From: an uncultured Lachnospiraceae bacterium
Lineage (GTDB): Bacteria > Bacillota > Clostridia > Lachnospirales > Lachnospiraceae
DNA: 64,000 nt
Reading direction: 5' to 3'
Assembly (NCBI GenBank): GCA_910578645.1
Contig: CAJTQI010000002.1
Location: 1 to 64,000, forward strand
Translations under genes and position numbers: made by a program
Shown: in pieces, positions 1 to 7,593 of the stretch
Layout of the letters: each line of letters starts with the position of its first letter
Position numbering within the stretch: the first letter of the stretch is position 1
Notes under the pieces: generated by a model
Seen by the model: only the letters and a program-made list of their open reading frames with translations
Database searches by the model: none
What the model was told of the DNA's origin: nothing

Positions 1-453
1 TGATGGCGCTGTCTGAGATATGGATATCGTAAAGCTCCTCCATATGGGATTCTATGTCCCCGGTGGCCATGCCTTTTGCATACATGGAGAGGAGCCTTTC
101 CTCCATGTCCTGTGTTAAGGTATTCTGGTACTTCTTGATAAGCTGTGGCTCATAGCCGCCGTTGCGGTCACGGGGGACAGCCATCTCCATATCCCCATAG
201 GTGGTATGCATGTTTTTTTTGAGTGGCCGTTCCTGCTGTTATCCGTATCCTTGTTCCTGTAATCATACTTTGAATAGCCCAGTTCTTCATCCAGTTCCTC
301 GTCTCATACGCCTTCTAAAAGGACGGACATCATGTCGCGCATGACGGCATTGACATCTGTGCCCTCTTTGATGCTGATACCGTTTTTTTTCAGATATCCC
401 CGTATCATTTCCCGCAGGGCTGCTTTGTGTGGGCTTTCTTTTCTTCTTGCCAT
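1..453 (-). pseudogene. IS256-family transposase, 5' part with in-frame stop
   Basis: Read leftwards from the ATG at 453 the frame gives MARRKESPHKAALREM, then GYSKYDYRNKDTD, VPRDRNGGYEPQLIKKYQN and MYAKGMATGDIESHMEEL, the N-terminal pattern of IS256/mutator-type DDE transposases. The frame is otherwise open to the window edge, but a TGA lies at 304-306 (about residue 50, in the position between the LLEG and DEELDEELGYS segments), so full-length protein cannot be made without readthrough. The DDE catalytic core lies outside the window. The element's outer end is to the right, near 525. Family identity is firm; whether the stop is real or a sequencing error cannot be decided here. Confidence 0.85.
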
Positions 454-525
454 AATAATACCTCCAGACTGTGTAGTTTTATCTTACATCAGCCTGGAGG
501 TTTACACAAACTTTGGGATGGTCCC
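454..525 (-). mobile_element. Terminal segment of the IS256-type element
   Basis: Non-coding end of the insertion sequence between the transposase start and the flanking gene. It contains a near-perfect inverted repeat, CCTCCAGACTG (461-471) against CAGCCTGGAGG (490-500), that can form a hairpin in front of the transposase start. On the minus strand the outer end reads GGGACCATCCCAAAGTTTG, which I take to be the terminal inverted repeat. The exact outer base (about 525) is inferred because the other end of the element is outside the window and no target duplication could be checked. Confidence 0.55.
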
Positions 526-1746
526 AGAATCTAATTTGAGAAGTTCCTTATTTCTTTCTATATATTCTTTCCAAACAGCTTCGCGGTCTTTCTGGTGTGT
601 GTTCTCATATTTTTCGGTATATTCGTCATGAAGTGCCTTAAGCTGATTCATAAGTGGAGCGTCAGCAGGGAGTTTCCCTCTGCGAATACGGGCATACAGC
701 CTGTTATATGATTTTGTAAATTCCGTATGAATCGGGTGGCTGAATAACTTTTCCTTATAGGATTTCCGGCTGGCGTATTCGTTACAGGTGGTGGAAGTAG
801 CTTTGTATATTCTTGTACAGTATTCTTGGTTGGAAGTGTATTTTACACGAAAATACCCATCGCATAGTTTGCATTTTTTGATAACAAGTTCATCTTCAAG
901 CAGCAGTCGGATGCTTATACATAAGAACTGTTTGAATGATGTAACAGGGTATTTCCCGATTGCGTTATCTGTAATAAGGTTAGAGGCATGATTTAGATAC
1001 TCTATCCAATTTTGTGTATTGGAATGAGTATCTGTATGGGTATGGATGTCAGGCAGAAAAGTTTCTTTTATTTCCATAGCGGATAATGCATCCGATTGAA
1101 AATCATGTTTACTGGCATATAGGCAATAGGAATGGTATATTTCAGCTAGTGCACTGCTAGGCAGTTGTAAGCCTTGTTTTGACGGCTCTATAATAATCGC
1201 ATCTAAATAATTTCTTGCCTGCGTATATAAAGTCTCAAGACTGCCAACTTCTTCGGATAATAGTTTGGCAGCTTGAAGTAGCTCTGCATCGGCGGGTTTT
1301 CCGGTTTGCTGATAGCAGGAGTGCATTATCATATGAAATAAAGGATACAGATAAGACAGTGCCGGATGTTCTTCAAAGCAGGACTGCAATATTGGCATGA
1401 TTTGTCCGGCAGAAGCTTCAATATCTTTTTGGGTGTGTTCGCAGCAATATAAATTGAAGGTTTCTTTGTCAAAGGGGCAGTTTATGCCGAGTAACGGCAA
1501 AACAGATTTCAATTTCTGAAATGTCACAACAGCCGATTCCTTTTCCTGCATATCATAATCGAGAATTTCCATAATGCCGGTGTGGATAGCCGCTTTTTTT
1601 ATAAAGCAGGCAGTCCCGCTTTTGTGCGTATTCTCATCATCATAAATGGAAGAAAGCGTTTCTTCGTGGGTGCGGCGGTTAATGCTGTAGGTTGCAACAT
1701 TAAAGTAAAAATCATTTTTGAGGATGTCCGGCGAATATAAATTCAT
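502..1746 (-). CDS. DUF6076-like zinc-finger-type protein, C-terminus altered by IS end
   Basis: A 414-residue protein of unknown function. A C-terminal cysteine cluster (C292, C295, C310, C321: CKLCDGYF...EYC...TTC) is followed by a helical, Lys/Arg/Glu-rich tail, which suggests a metal-bound nucleic-acid-interacting domain. The resemblance to DUF6076 proteins of Clostridia is from memory. AAAGGA lies just upstream of the ATG. The last seven codons (GTIPKFV) and the stop codon lie inside the IS256-type terminal sequence, so the native C-terminus was probably replaced by the insertion. It is divergent from the small HTH gene at 1970. Confidence 0.6.
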   Translation of the reverse strand: MNLYSPDILKNDFYFNVATYSINRRTHEETLSSIYDDENTHKSGTACFIKKAAIHTGIMEILDYDMQEKESAVVTFQKLKSVLPLLGINCPFDKETFNLYCCEHTQKDIEASAGQIMPILQSCFEEHPALSYLYPLFHMIMHSCYQQTGKPADAELLQAAKLLSEEVGSLETLYTQARNYLDAIIIEPSKQGLQLPSSALAEIYHSYCLYASKHDFQSDALSAMEIKETFLPDIHTHTDTHSNTQNWIEYLNHASNLITDNAIGKYPVTSFKQFLCISIRLLLEDELVIKKCKLCDGYFRVKYTSNQEYCTRIYKATSTTCNEYASRKSYKEKLFSHPIHTEFTKSYNRLYARIRRGKLPADAPLMNQLKALHDEYTEKYENTHQKDREAVWKEYIERNKELLKLDSGTIPKFV

Positions 1747-1821
1747 GCTTAAAATTCCTTTCTATCAGATGAACGGTGTAAAATAGCCTCTCTTAAATGC
1801 ATTTCTTTTCTTATAGATACG

Positions 1822-1850
1822 ATACTATCGCAAGATAAAAATAAATTCAA
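1822..1850 (-). promoter_or_regulatory. Promoter of the 502-1746 gene
   Basis: On the minus strand TTGAAT (1850-1845) and TAGTAT (1827-1822) are separated by 17 bases, a good sigma-A-type promoter about 75 bases upstream of the ATG at 1746. A CAAGATAAA box (1831-1839) lies in the spacer and recurs at 1901 (see findings). Confidence 0.5.
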
Positions 1851-1860
1851 TAAAATCATC

Positions 1861-1889
1861 TTGACAAATATTTGGTGTTGATTTACTAT
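1861..1889 (+). promoter_or_regulatory. Promoter of the small HTH gene with inverted repeat
   Basis: TTGACA (1861-1866), 17-base spacer, TACTAT (1884-1889), about 80 bases upstream of the HTH start. The -35 sits in ATCTTGAC (1858-1865), which is repeated in inverted orientation as GTCAAGAT at 1899-1906. Together with the CAAGATAAA boxes this looks like an autoregulatory operator. Confidence 0.5.
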
Positions 1890-1969
1890 GCGAAATAAGT
1901 CAAGATAAATATAAAAATGAAAATTAAAACTTGACAATATACATCGTCAGTGCAGGAGGAGGGAGGTAA

Positions 1970-2167
1970 ATGAATAACAATTATATGGTAACGGCACAGG
2001 ATGTTGTTGATATGCTTGGTGTTTCTAAGGGACACGTATATAAAATTATCAGACAATTGAACAAAGAACTGGAAGATAGCGGCTATATTGTCGTGTCCGG
2101 TAAGATTCCTAAAGCATATTGGGACAAGAAGTTTTACGGGTATCAAAGCGTAGTGACAACAATGTAA
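1970..2167 (+). CDS. Small HTH DNA-binding protein, excisionase/MerR-like fold
   Basis: A 65-residue protein beginning MNNNYMVTAQDVVDMLGVSK, followed by GHVYKIIRQLNKELEDSGY. The pattern 'TAQDVVDMLGVSKGHVYKIIRQ' is a helix-turn-helix of the excisionase/MerR-N class, and the tail SGKIPKAYWDKKFYG could be a wing. A strong GGAGGAGGGAGG site precedes the ATG. Such small proteins control excision or transcription in integrative elements and phages. Here it is divergent from the 502-1746 gene, and the shared intergenic region carries repeated boxes it may bind. The target and role are inferred. Confidence 0.65.
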   Translation: MNNNYMVTAQDVVDMLGVSKGHVYKIIRQLNKELEDSGYIVVSGKIPKAYWDKKFYGYQSVVTTM

Positions 2168-2600
2168 CAGATGGTCAGCATATCTTTGCCACATTGTCAA
2201 GTGAAGAATTCATTCTATTTGCTTTTTCATACACGGAATCTTGTAGATATTCTATAAATATGCTAAACTGTACGCAACAACAAACGGGAAGTTGTAATGG
2301 GAGAAATGAAATTGTTCTGGCAATAGATAATAATGGGTAAAAAGATTTAATATTTAAGATAATTAAGCTTCAAAAAACAGAAAATTTATTGCTGTCATGT
2401 TTAGTTTCTTTCAAGTTTTTGCTTTATTTGAATACAGAACGGACAGGAAGTATGAATAACATACATGCTTGTGCAAAGGGGATTGTAGAAGGGGAAGTTA
2501 TTTTTGCATAAATCCAATGCAGCGTTTAACATTTCAACGGAGCGTTTCTTGAATATGGTGCTTCTCATGATATTATAAAGTCGGAAAGAAGGTGAAAATA
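2168..2600. other. Gene-free stretch with a possible promoter
   Basis: I see no convincing coding sequence here; the open frames lack ribosome binding sites and similarity. A promoter-like pair, TTGAAT (2549-2554) and TATTAT (2571-2576), lies just upstream of the broken XRE gene at 2601 and probably served it. The A+T-rich remainder has no recognisable repeat. Confidence 0.4.
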
Positions 2601-3041
2601 TTGAACGCTCAAAAAACAGGTAGCCTAATTGCTGCTATCAGGAAAGAACAAAATCGCACGTAGCAGGATTTAGCGAATGAATTGGGAGTATCAAGTGCAG
2701 CTGTTTCAAAATGGGAACGAGGTATCGGATTTCCAGATGTATCTCTTATTGGACCATTAGCTGCATCCCTGGGGATTACCATAGCAGAATTATTCAAAGG
2801 CGAAAGAACAGAAAACAGCGTTGATAACGAATATGAAAGTCTGTTGTCAGATGTTGTAAAAGTATCGGCTAATGAAATAACCAAGAAGAAAAAAACAACG
2901 AATTGGATTATTGCAATTACTGTTGCTGTTTTTTATTTGATGATTTCTGTAATATCACACAAGTGGGAAATAACCTGGGTGGTATGGATTGTATATTGTT
3001 TTTATCGGCTTTATACTGAATATAACTATAAAAAATATTAG
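2601..3041 (+). pseudogene. XRE-family regulator with C-terminal membrane segments, amber stop
   Basis: Starting at TTG 2601 (AGAAGGTG upstream) the frame reads NAQKTGSLIAAIRKEQNRT, then a TAG at 2661-2663, then QDLANELGVSSAAVSKWERG. This is a Cro/C1-type HTH in which the stop replaces a residue that is normally Gln or similar, so a CAG to TAG change is likely. The tail has two hydrophobic segments (IIAITVAVFYLMISVIS and ITWVVWIVYCFYR), as in clostridial XRE-membrane proteins. Downstream reinitiation at TTG 2682 would lose half the HTH. Probably inactive. Confidence 0.7.
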
Positions 3042-3074
3042 CAATCTACAGAAACGTAAGAAACGGAGGAAAAA

Positions 3075-3803
3075 ATGGTCGATTATTCACAATTTGAGGC
3101 AAGTGTAAAATCTGGCATCCATGCAGATGTGAGCCGGATACGGCAGAAAGATGAAATAATAAAAGCCGTCGTTAAAAAACGGAGAAGCTCCGCGATAACC
3201 TGCGTGTGTTTCCTGTGCATGGCAGGAATTTCTTTGTTTAAAAGCTGGATTCCTGCCGTTATCTGTCTTCTTCTTGCATTGTTTTTCCTATGGCGGGCTG
3301 TCGGAAAATTTTCTGACGAATATTTACGGGAAATGTACGAGGAAGGGCTTTTGGTTCCCGGAATGATTGTGAAAACGGAACCCCTCACCATCATGGCAAT
3401 CGCAAACATGACCGCGCGGGATGGTGCGGCAACCGTAAATGGGTGCTACTGTCTGGAGGTGAAAGAGCTTGACGGGGCGCAAAAAATTCTATTTGAAAAA
3501 ATCCCCTGTTCCTGTTTTTTCTGCTATGAAGGCGGCGATTACCATTCTTCCTTCCAGCCCCATCCTCTCTATTGGGGAACGGCAGAGCAGCAGTCTATTC
3601 AAGAAGCGTTAAGACAGGTGGAGGAGGACAATAAAGAAAATACCAGAGATGAATGGGAAGTGCTCAAAGAGGTTGCGCGGCAGTTTCCAGATTTGGGAAA
3701 CGGGAACTTGATTTTGTTGGATGAAAATTATGTTCCCTTCGGGAAAAAGAACTACATGGACAGCAACTATAATCCCCTCAATGAGAAAACTGCCCCCAAG
3801 TAA
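3075..3803 (+). CDS. Hypothetical membrane-anchored protein
   Basis: A 242-residue protein with AACGGAGG upstream of the ATG. Residues about 37-72 form two closely spaced membrane segments (AITCVCFLCMAGISLF and WIPAVICLLLALFFLW). A soluble C-terminal domain rich in Cys and aromatic residues follows (ELDGAQKILFEKIPCSCFF). The layout resembles DUF3239-type proteins, but I cannot assign it with certainty. It stands alone after the broken regulator at 2601, and no function can be inferred from its neighbours. Confidence 0.55.
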   Translation: MVDYSQFEASVKSGIHADVSRIRQKDEIIKAVVKKRRSSAITCVCFLCMAGISLFKSWIPAVICLLLALFFLWRAVGKFSDEYLREMYEEGLLVPGMIVKTEPLTIMAIANMTARDGAATVNGCYCLEVKELDGAQKILFEKIPCSCFFCYEGGDYHSSFQPHPLYWGTAEQQSIQEALRQVEEDNKENTRDEWEVLKEVARQFPDLGNGNLILLDENYVPFGKKNYMDSNYNPLNEKTAPK

Positions 3804-4031
3804 TATATCCCGCTTAGGGAAAAATAGATGGGCTTATTTCTGGCTTATATGGGTGATTTATGAGATTTATAGATTTGTTTTCAAATATATAAATTTTGAT
3901 TTAATACAAACAGAGGTTTCTTTCATGTGGGGTATATGTCTCGACAGCAAAGCTTTGGAAGAAGGACTATTCCAGACAGTTGTTCAATACAAGATAGACA
4001 ATAGTAAAGCCATCGTTATATTGCCTAAAGC

Positions 4032-4079
4032 TACCCTCAGTGAACAAAGGGCCACATATCCTTTTGTTCACTGAGGGTA
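4032..4079. repeat. Dispersed palindromic element, copy A (minimal form)
   Basis: TACCCTCAGTGAACAAAGGG followed by an 8-base loop and CCTTTTGTTCACTGAGGGTA, an almost perfect 20-bp stem. The same termini occur at 17911, 20170-20446 and 40642-40706. This copy interrupts or abuts the decayed gene that follows. Confidence 0.8.
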
Positions 4080-4309
4080 ATTATAAGCTGGACATAAAAC
4101 AAATCAGGGAACTGCCCAGTGCTCCTCGGTTTGTTTATGGGGAACAGGTCTCACCTTGCAATTATCCTGGTATGATAGGCGTGATTGTGGCGATTCACTG
4201 GCATTTCAAGCGTAATTGTTGTTTGTACGCCATTGGCGTTAACGGAAAAACGAAAAGAAAATGATACTTTGAGGATGATTTGATTTCTGCGGTATACCTT
4301 CAAATTTGA
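4080..4309 (+). pseudogene. Remnant of a small conserved protein, in-frame stop
   Basis: The frame reads NYKLDIKQIRELPSAPRF, VYGEQVSPCNYPGMIGVIVA, IHWHFKRN and VNGKTKRK, then TGA (4262-4264), then YFEDDLISA to a second stop at 4307. A run like KRK-(R)-YFEDDL suggests an Arg CGA codon became TGA. It has the look of the short 'YGEKVxPxNxPxMxGxI' proteins common in clostridial accessory DNA, function unknown. No start codon or ribosome site is left, because the palindromic element lies exactly at the 5' boundary. Confidence 0.45.
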
Positions 4310-4444
4310 CGGTAAATTATAGCATATACATTAATGATTAGTGGTAGACACACCTTGTTGGGTAGTAATGTAAGGCATTTCTCACTTTGTGTCCTGTTTT
4401 TTATCAGGCAGTTCGGATAGGATTTTTCTGAAAGGAGAAAAATA

Positions 4445-4769
4445 ATGAATCAAGAAAAAATCGAAAAATTCTTAAAAGAACTCCGTAAGCAAAAAGCACT
4501 TATCCAAGAACAAATTGCGGAAAAATTTAATGTATCAAACAGAACAATATCCCTGGCTTAGACATTTTGATTGAAATATCAGATTATTATAAAGTTGACC
4601 TGCGGGAAATCCTAAAACAAGCCTTTATAATAACTCAACAGTTGTAATAGGATTGGATATTGTACAGGGATTTGTAGTTGGAATGCTTGTAGTAGGTTTG
4701 TTATATTCATGTCGCTATGGCGCAAGGACTAGGGCATTCAAACATCGACTTATGAAAAAGCAAGGATAA
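4445..4769 (+). pseudogene. Second XRE-family regulator, frameshifted and internally deleted
   Basis: With AAAGGAG ahead of the ATG, the frame reads MNQEKIEKFLKELRKQKALI and QEQIAEKFNVSNRTIS, a Cro/C1-type HTH. It then shifts frame with loss of the SRWExGxxxPD segment, continuing as LDILIEISDYYKVDLREIL. A further break is followed by GFVVGMLVVGLLYSCRYG and TRAFKHRLMKKQG to the stop at 4767-4769. The last part matches the membrane tail usual in these regulators, so this is a decayed full-length XRE-membrane gene. Confidence 0.7.
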
Positions 4770-4794
4770 TCGTAAGTTGTGGAAGGTGTTGCTT

Positions 4795-5082
4795 ATGAAA
4801 AAAGCAGATATAAAAGCAGTTGCTGAAAATAGGTTCCGTGAACTTGGAGCAAAGCAATTAGAATTATACCCGTCAGGTATTTGCTGGACAATGAATGGAG
4901 AATTTTTCAAAGTATCTGCATTAAAAGACTTTTGGGTATTAGAGTGGACTGATAATTATTCTTATGCTTTAAATTGCTGCTTTGAAGATATTGACCCAAT
5001 GCCATATGATATATCTGAGCAAGAAATAATCTGGCAGGTGGATAAATTGTTGCTGCAAATTGGAATTCGAGAGGAAAATTGA
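4795..5082 (+). CDS. Hypothetical 95-residue protein
   Basis: An open frame starting MKKADIKAVAENRFRELG, with a compact Trp-rich core (CWTMNGEFFKVSALKDFWVL, EWTDNYSYALNCCFEDIDPM) and a helical end (EQEIIWQVDKLLLQIG). I choose the ATG at 4795, after GGAAGGTG. I do not recognise the family; size and composition resemble SUKH/immunity-type small proteins, but that is only an impression. Its stop overlaps the start of the next hydrolase remnant (TGATGA), so the two were once co-transcribed. Confidence 0.45.
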   Translation: MKKADIKAVAENRFRELGAKQLELYPSGICWTMNGEFFKVSALKDFWVLEWTDNYSYALNCCFEDIDPMPYDISEQEIIWQVDKLLLQIGIREEN

Positions 5083-5213
5083 TGAAAATAATTTTTATAC
5101 ACGGTTCGGGCCATAAGTCAACAAGTTTGAATGAAACGATTTCATATATGGAAAACAATAAAGGGATTTTGTGTCTAAACTTATCTTCAACCCTTAATGG
5201 AAACGTATGGTGA
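5082..5213 (+). pseudogene. Alpha/beta hydrolase, N-terminal fragment
   Basis: MKIIFIHGSGHKSTSLNETI, then SYMENNKGILCLNLSS, is the first beta strand and HGSG oxyanion motif of an alpha/beta hydrolase. The frame ends after 43 residues and no nucleophile elbow or later motif is present. The overlapping frame from about 5195 continues into an unrelated phosphatase tail, so a deletion has joined two different genes. Confidence 0.55.
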
Positions 5214-5286
5214 TACAGACAAGTACTTTAGGAAGATTGGACTCTGTGATGAAGACATTCAGAGGATTAAGTGTAAGCTTGTATGA
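5195..5286 (+). pseudogene. Tyrosine-phosphatase-like C-terminal fragment
   Basis: The frame METYGDTDKYFRKIG, then LCDEDIQRIKCKLV, resembles the end of the Y_phosphatase3 family (pattern xxYGSxExYLxxxxGxxxxDIxxLRxxL). The catalytic HCxxGKDR part is absent. It is fused head-on to the hydrolase fragment in another frame. Confidence 0.4.
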
Positions 5287-5311
5287 ATATCGTGTCCGAT
5301 AAAATTGATAG

Positions 5312-5373
5312 TTTTCCTTAATTGTTCTATATACATGGCGCTAGCGCCATGTATATAGAACAATTAAGGAAAA
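5312..5373. repeat. Perfect 62-bp palindrome without spacer
   Basis: Left arm 5312-5336 (TTTTCCTTAATTGTTC...), centre GGCGCTAGCGCC (5337-5348), right arm 5349-5373 (...GAACAATTAAGGAAAA). All 31 base pairs match, with no loop. It can form a very stable cruciform or RNA hairpin. It is not followed by a T-run, so it is not a typical terminator. Confidence 0.9.
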
Positions 5374-5410
5374 GGGTAGTCTTGGTGCCAAGAAATCATG
5401 TAAATTCTTA

Positions 5411-5445
5411 GAAAAATCCTGTCGAGAAGTCGAGGGGATTTTTTG
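5411..5445 (+). terminator. Rho-independent terminator
   Basis: AAAAATCC and GGGGATTTTTT flank a GTCGAGAAGTCGAG core, giving a stem-loop that ends in a T-run just ahead of the kinase remnant at 5460. Confidence 0.55.
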
Positions 5446-5459
5446 TCAGTCTACAGAGG

Positions 5460-6042
5460 ATGGGAGACAAATGTCCGATGGATTACAAAGAAGCTATTAT
5501 AATATTTGAGAATGATACAAAAAGGAAAGTGGTTCAAATAGAGCGTTGCAGTGTTGGTATTGCGAACTATGTTTTTATTGTCTCCACAGCAACTGAAAAG
5601 TTTATTCTCAGATGCAGTAAAGATGAGGGTGCCTATAATGATACCGTTTATTGTCTGAACAAGTTATCTGCATGCGAAATTTCGATACCTATTGTGTTAT
5701 CAAAGGGAAAGAGTGGAGACCATTCATATTTGATTCTTTCATATATTCCTGGGAACGATATTGGGAATGTCTATGATAAATTAAGTGACAGCGAGAAAAA
5801 ACAGATTGCCAAAGAGGTAGTTAAGATACAACGAAAGATATCAAGGATTGATATTTCAGCGGATGCGGAGTGGACATGGAACAACTATATTCTATTGTTT
5901 GATATTTTGTGTGGACTTTATGGGGGAAAGAGGTATGCAATTTCTTGATAAAAAGGTTCCGGTAAATAAAAGTATAATCAAGAGATTGAATGATATCTTT
6001 GACAACCTTATGGAAGAATGGAGCAAATGTTGTAAGCGGTAA
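5460..6042 (+). pseudogene. Aminoglycoside-phosphotransferase-like kinase, frameshifted N-lobe
   Basis: The open part (5460-5948) has an APH/choline-kinase N-lobe: NYVFIVSTATEKFILRCSKD (ATP-binding strand and Lys-equivalent region) and SYLILSYIPGNDIGNVYDKL, the hinge segment. After WTWNNY the frame ends at 5948, and a second frame continues as ERGMQFLDKKVPVNKSIIKR to a stop at 6042. The catalytic HGD and Mg-binding DxD motifs are missing, so the gene is frameshifted and truncated. The start is ATG 5460 or, better spaced from the GAGG, ATG 5478. Substrate unknown. Confidence 0.6.
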
Positions 6043-6092
6043 ATTCCGCTGAATGCTCAACCTCCCTATAGTGAATTCTCGGATTAAATTTT

Positions 6093-6108
6093 TTCTCCCT
6101 TTTCGGAA
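6093..6108. repeat. 16-bp inverted repeat, left copy
   Basis: TTCTCCCTTTTCGGAA, repeated in inverted orientation as TTCCGAAAAGGGAGAA at 6851-6866. The pair brackets the hypothetical gene at 6197-6748. Confidence 0.6.
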
Positions 6109-6196
6109 AAGTGTTCCTACTGCACAAAGCTTGAAATATAATACAAATTCGTGCATATAATTACTGTTTTTGCATCTGCTTAACAATTCACGGAAG

Positions 6197-6748
6197 CTAT
6201 ATGATTTGCTTTCCATTAAAATCTATTTCATAGTAGTTATTCTCAAAATCGTACAGGCAAATCAAGTTTTCACGTATTGTAAATGGTTCTCTGTTTGAAA
6301 TAGAAACAAATATATCTTTTCCAGAAAATGACCATTGTTTCTTAAAATCCAAGTCCAACATCGTTATTTCAATTTCTCCATAGATAATATATCCCTTTTC
6401 AACTTTATAAATTGCAAAGTTACAACCCAAACAGTCCAGCACAACATGGCGAATTATATAGGCATCGGTAATCTTTATCTGCGTTATCATGTTGTCTTGT
6501 AGAACTGTAAGAATGTCATCTTGCAGAACGGCACAATCCAAATCATATGAATGATACGGTCCAATCAGCGCTATTTGAAATTCTCTTGCATATAAGCCAA
6601 TATGAATTGACAGTGTTTTTGACAAATCGTTGTGCCGATAATGTTCTGGATTCAATGTTACATCGTAATGGCGATTATCTACCGAGTCAACGGTATATGT
6701 TTCGTCAATATTGATTTCAATGTGACATATTTCATTTTGTAAAATCAT
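6197..6748 (-). CDS. Hypothetical beta-rich protein
   Basis: A 183-residue protein starting MILQNEICHIEINIDETYTV. I prefer this ATG (6748) over upstream starts because GGGGAGGTG lies 6-8 bases before it. The sequence is rich in alternating Ile/Val/Tyr strands (AYIIRHVVLDCLGCNFAIYK) and has no signal peptide or membrane segment. I do not recognise a family. The gene is flanked by a 16-bp inverted repeat (6093 and 6851) and lies between a broken kinase and a broken HAD hydrolase, so it may have arrived as an insertion. Confidence 0.5.
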   Translation of the reverse strand: MILQNEICHIEINIDETYTVDSVDNRHYDVTLNPEHYRHNDLSKTLSIHIGLYAREFQIALIGPYHSYDLDCAVLQDDILTVLQDNMITQIKITDAYIIRHVVLDCLGCNFAIYKVEKGYIIYGEIEITMLDLDFKKQWSFSGKDIFVSISNREPFTIRENLICLYDFENNYYEIDFNGKQII

Positions 6749-6850
6749 GTGGTCACACCTCCCCAAAACCTGATTTAATATTTTGAATGTAAAATATTTG
6801 CCTGCCACCCGTAATGTATATTTATAGGCTCATATTATCTGGGTACACAA

Positions 6851-6866
6851 TTCCGAAAAGGGAGAA
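6851..6866. repeat. 16-bp inverted repeat, right copy
   Basis: TTCCGAAAAGGGAGAA, the exact reverse complement of 6093-6108. Confidence 0.6.
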
Positions 6867-6878
6867 TTTTTTTAGCAT

Positions 6879-7031
6879 TTAAAACGATTTTTCAACAACT
6901 TTTTGTGAAATAGGATACCTTAATTTCTGTATAATTTCTTCAAATCCCTTATAATAAAAATCCTCCCATGAGTGAGGCATTCCTACATACTGCATTAATG
7001 TTGCGCCCAAATCAAAAACTACAACTTTCAA
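6879..7031 (-). pseudogene. HAD-superfamily hydrolase, N-terminal fragment
   Basis: Reading leftwards from TTG 7031 (GGGAG upstream): LKVVVFDLGATLMQYVGMPH, SWEDFYYKGFEEIIQKLRY, PISQKVVEKSF, then TAA at 6881-6879. DLGATL is the HAD motif I position (usually DxDGT; here D followed by G, like other 'DLGGTL' HAD proteins). The frame resumes as MLKKFS after the stop, consistent with CAA to TAA, and then is lost next to the 16-bp inverted repeat. Later HAD motifs are absent. Confidence 0.55.
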
Positions 7032-7296
7032 AATTATATCGCATCTCCCACTTCCAAATTTCTTCAGGTAAATTTGTTCCTCATTTTTTTATGCTGTACC
7101 AGTCTATGTTCCATGCTATACTCTTGTTTTCCTGCAAGGACGAAATCCCAATTGCATAAATACGGTTTGTGCAATTGGTGTATTTCGCTCTCAAACGCTG
7201 AAAGCTTATTGCTGATGTTCAATAATCTATTGTAAGAGTTCCTTTTCGCCAATATCACCGGATGCCAGCGCAAGAATCAAATTACATCACATCACA

Positions 7297-7593
7297 TCAC
7301 CCCTTTTGGCTGTAAGATAATTTATATCCGTTTAGTGCAAGAAAAACCAACATAACATGCGTGCCAAGTCTTTTGTTTCCGTCCAGCATTGCATGATTCT
7401 TTACCAATCTAAAACAAAGCCGTGCCGCCTTTGCCTGAATGCTTGGATAAAGTTCTTTTCCGTCAAATGCCTGAAATGGATTATTTAACGCCATATCCAA
7501 CATTCCCTCATCACGAATACCGTCACTTCCTCCAGTGGCTTTTATTAAACTTGTATGAAGTTTAAGCACCTGCTCTTTGCTTAATATAATCAT
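7297..7593 (-). CDS. doc: Doc-type death-on-curing toxin, C-terminally truncated
   Basis: A 98-residue Fic/Doc protein. The active-site motif is present as H67-A-M-L-D-G-N-K-R75 (consensus HxFxDGNKR), preceded by the usual QAKAARLCFRLVKNHAML helix. Doc proteins transfer phosphate to EF-Tu and are neutralised by Phd. The family is normally about 120-130 residues; this frame stops at LSYSQKG, next to a CATCACATCACATCACATCAC repeat, so the last helix is lost. Its start overlaps the antitoxin stop by four bases. Probably inactive or weakened; type and partner are secure. Confidence 0.75.
   Translation of the reverse strand: MIILSKEQVLKLHTSLIKATGGSDGIRDEGMLDMALNNPFQAFDGKELYPSIQAKAARLCFRLVKNHAMLDGNKRLGTHVMLVFLALNGYKLSYSQKG

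Noticed and set aside
332..631. Open frame of 99 residues on the plus strand
   Set aside because: It is antisense to the IS256-type transposase and its end; no ribosome site or family features.
2119..2340. Plus-strand 73-residue frame after the HTH gene
   Set aside because: Starts inside the HTH gene in another frame without a ribosome site; composition not protein-like.
3721..4074. Plus-strand 117-residue frame running into the palindromic repeat
   Set aside because: Its N-terminal part is a shadow of the membrane-protein gene and its C-terminal part translates the repeat.
7064..7273. Minus-strand 69-residue frame (AFESEIHQLHKPYLCNWDFV)
   Set aside because: It reads like part of a real protein and lies just upstream of the HAD fragment, but I could not recognise a family or find a full frame; left as possible gene debris.
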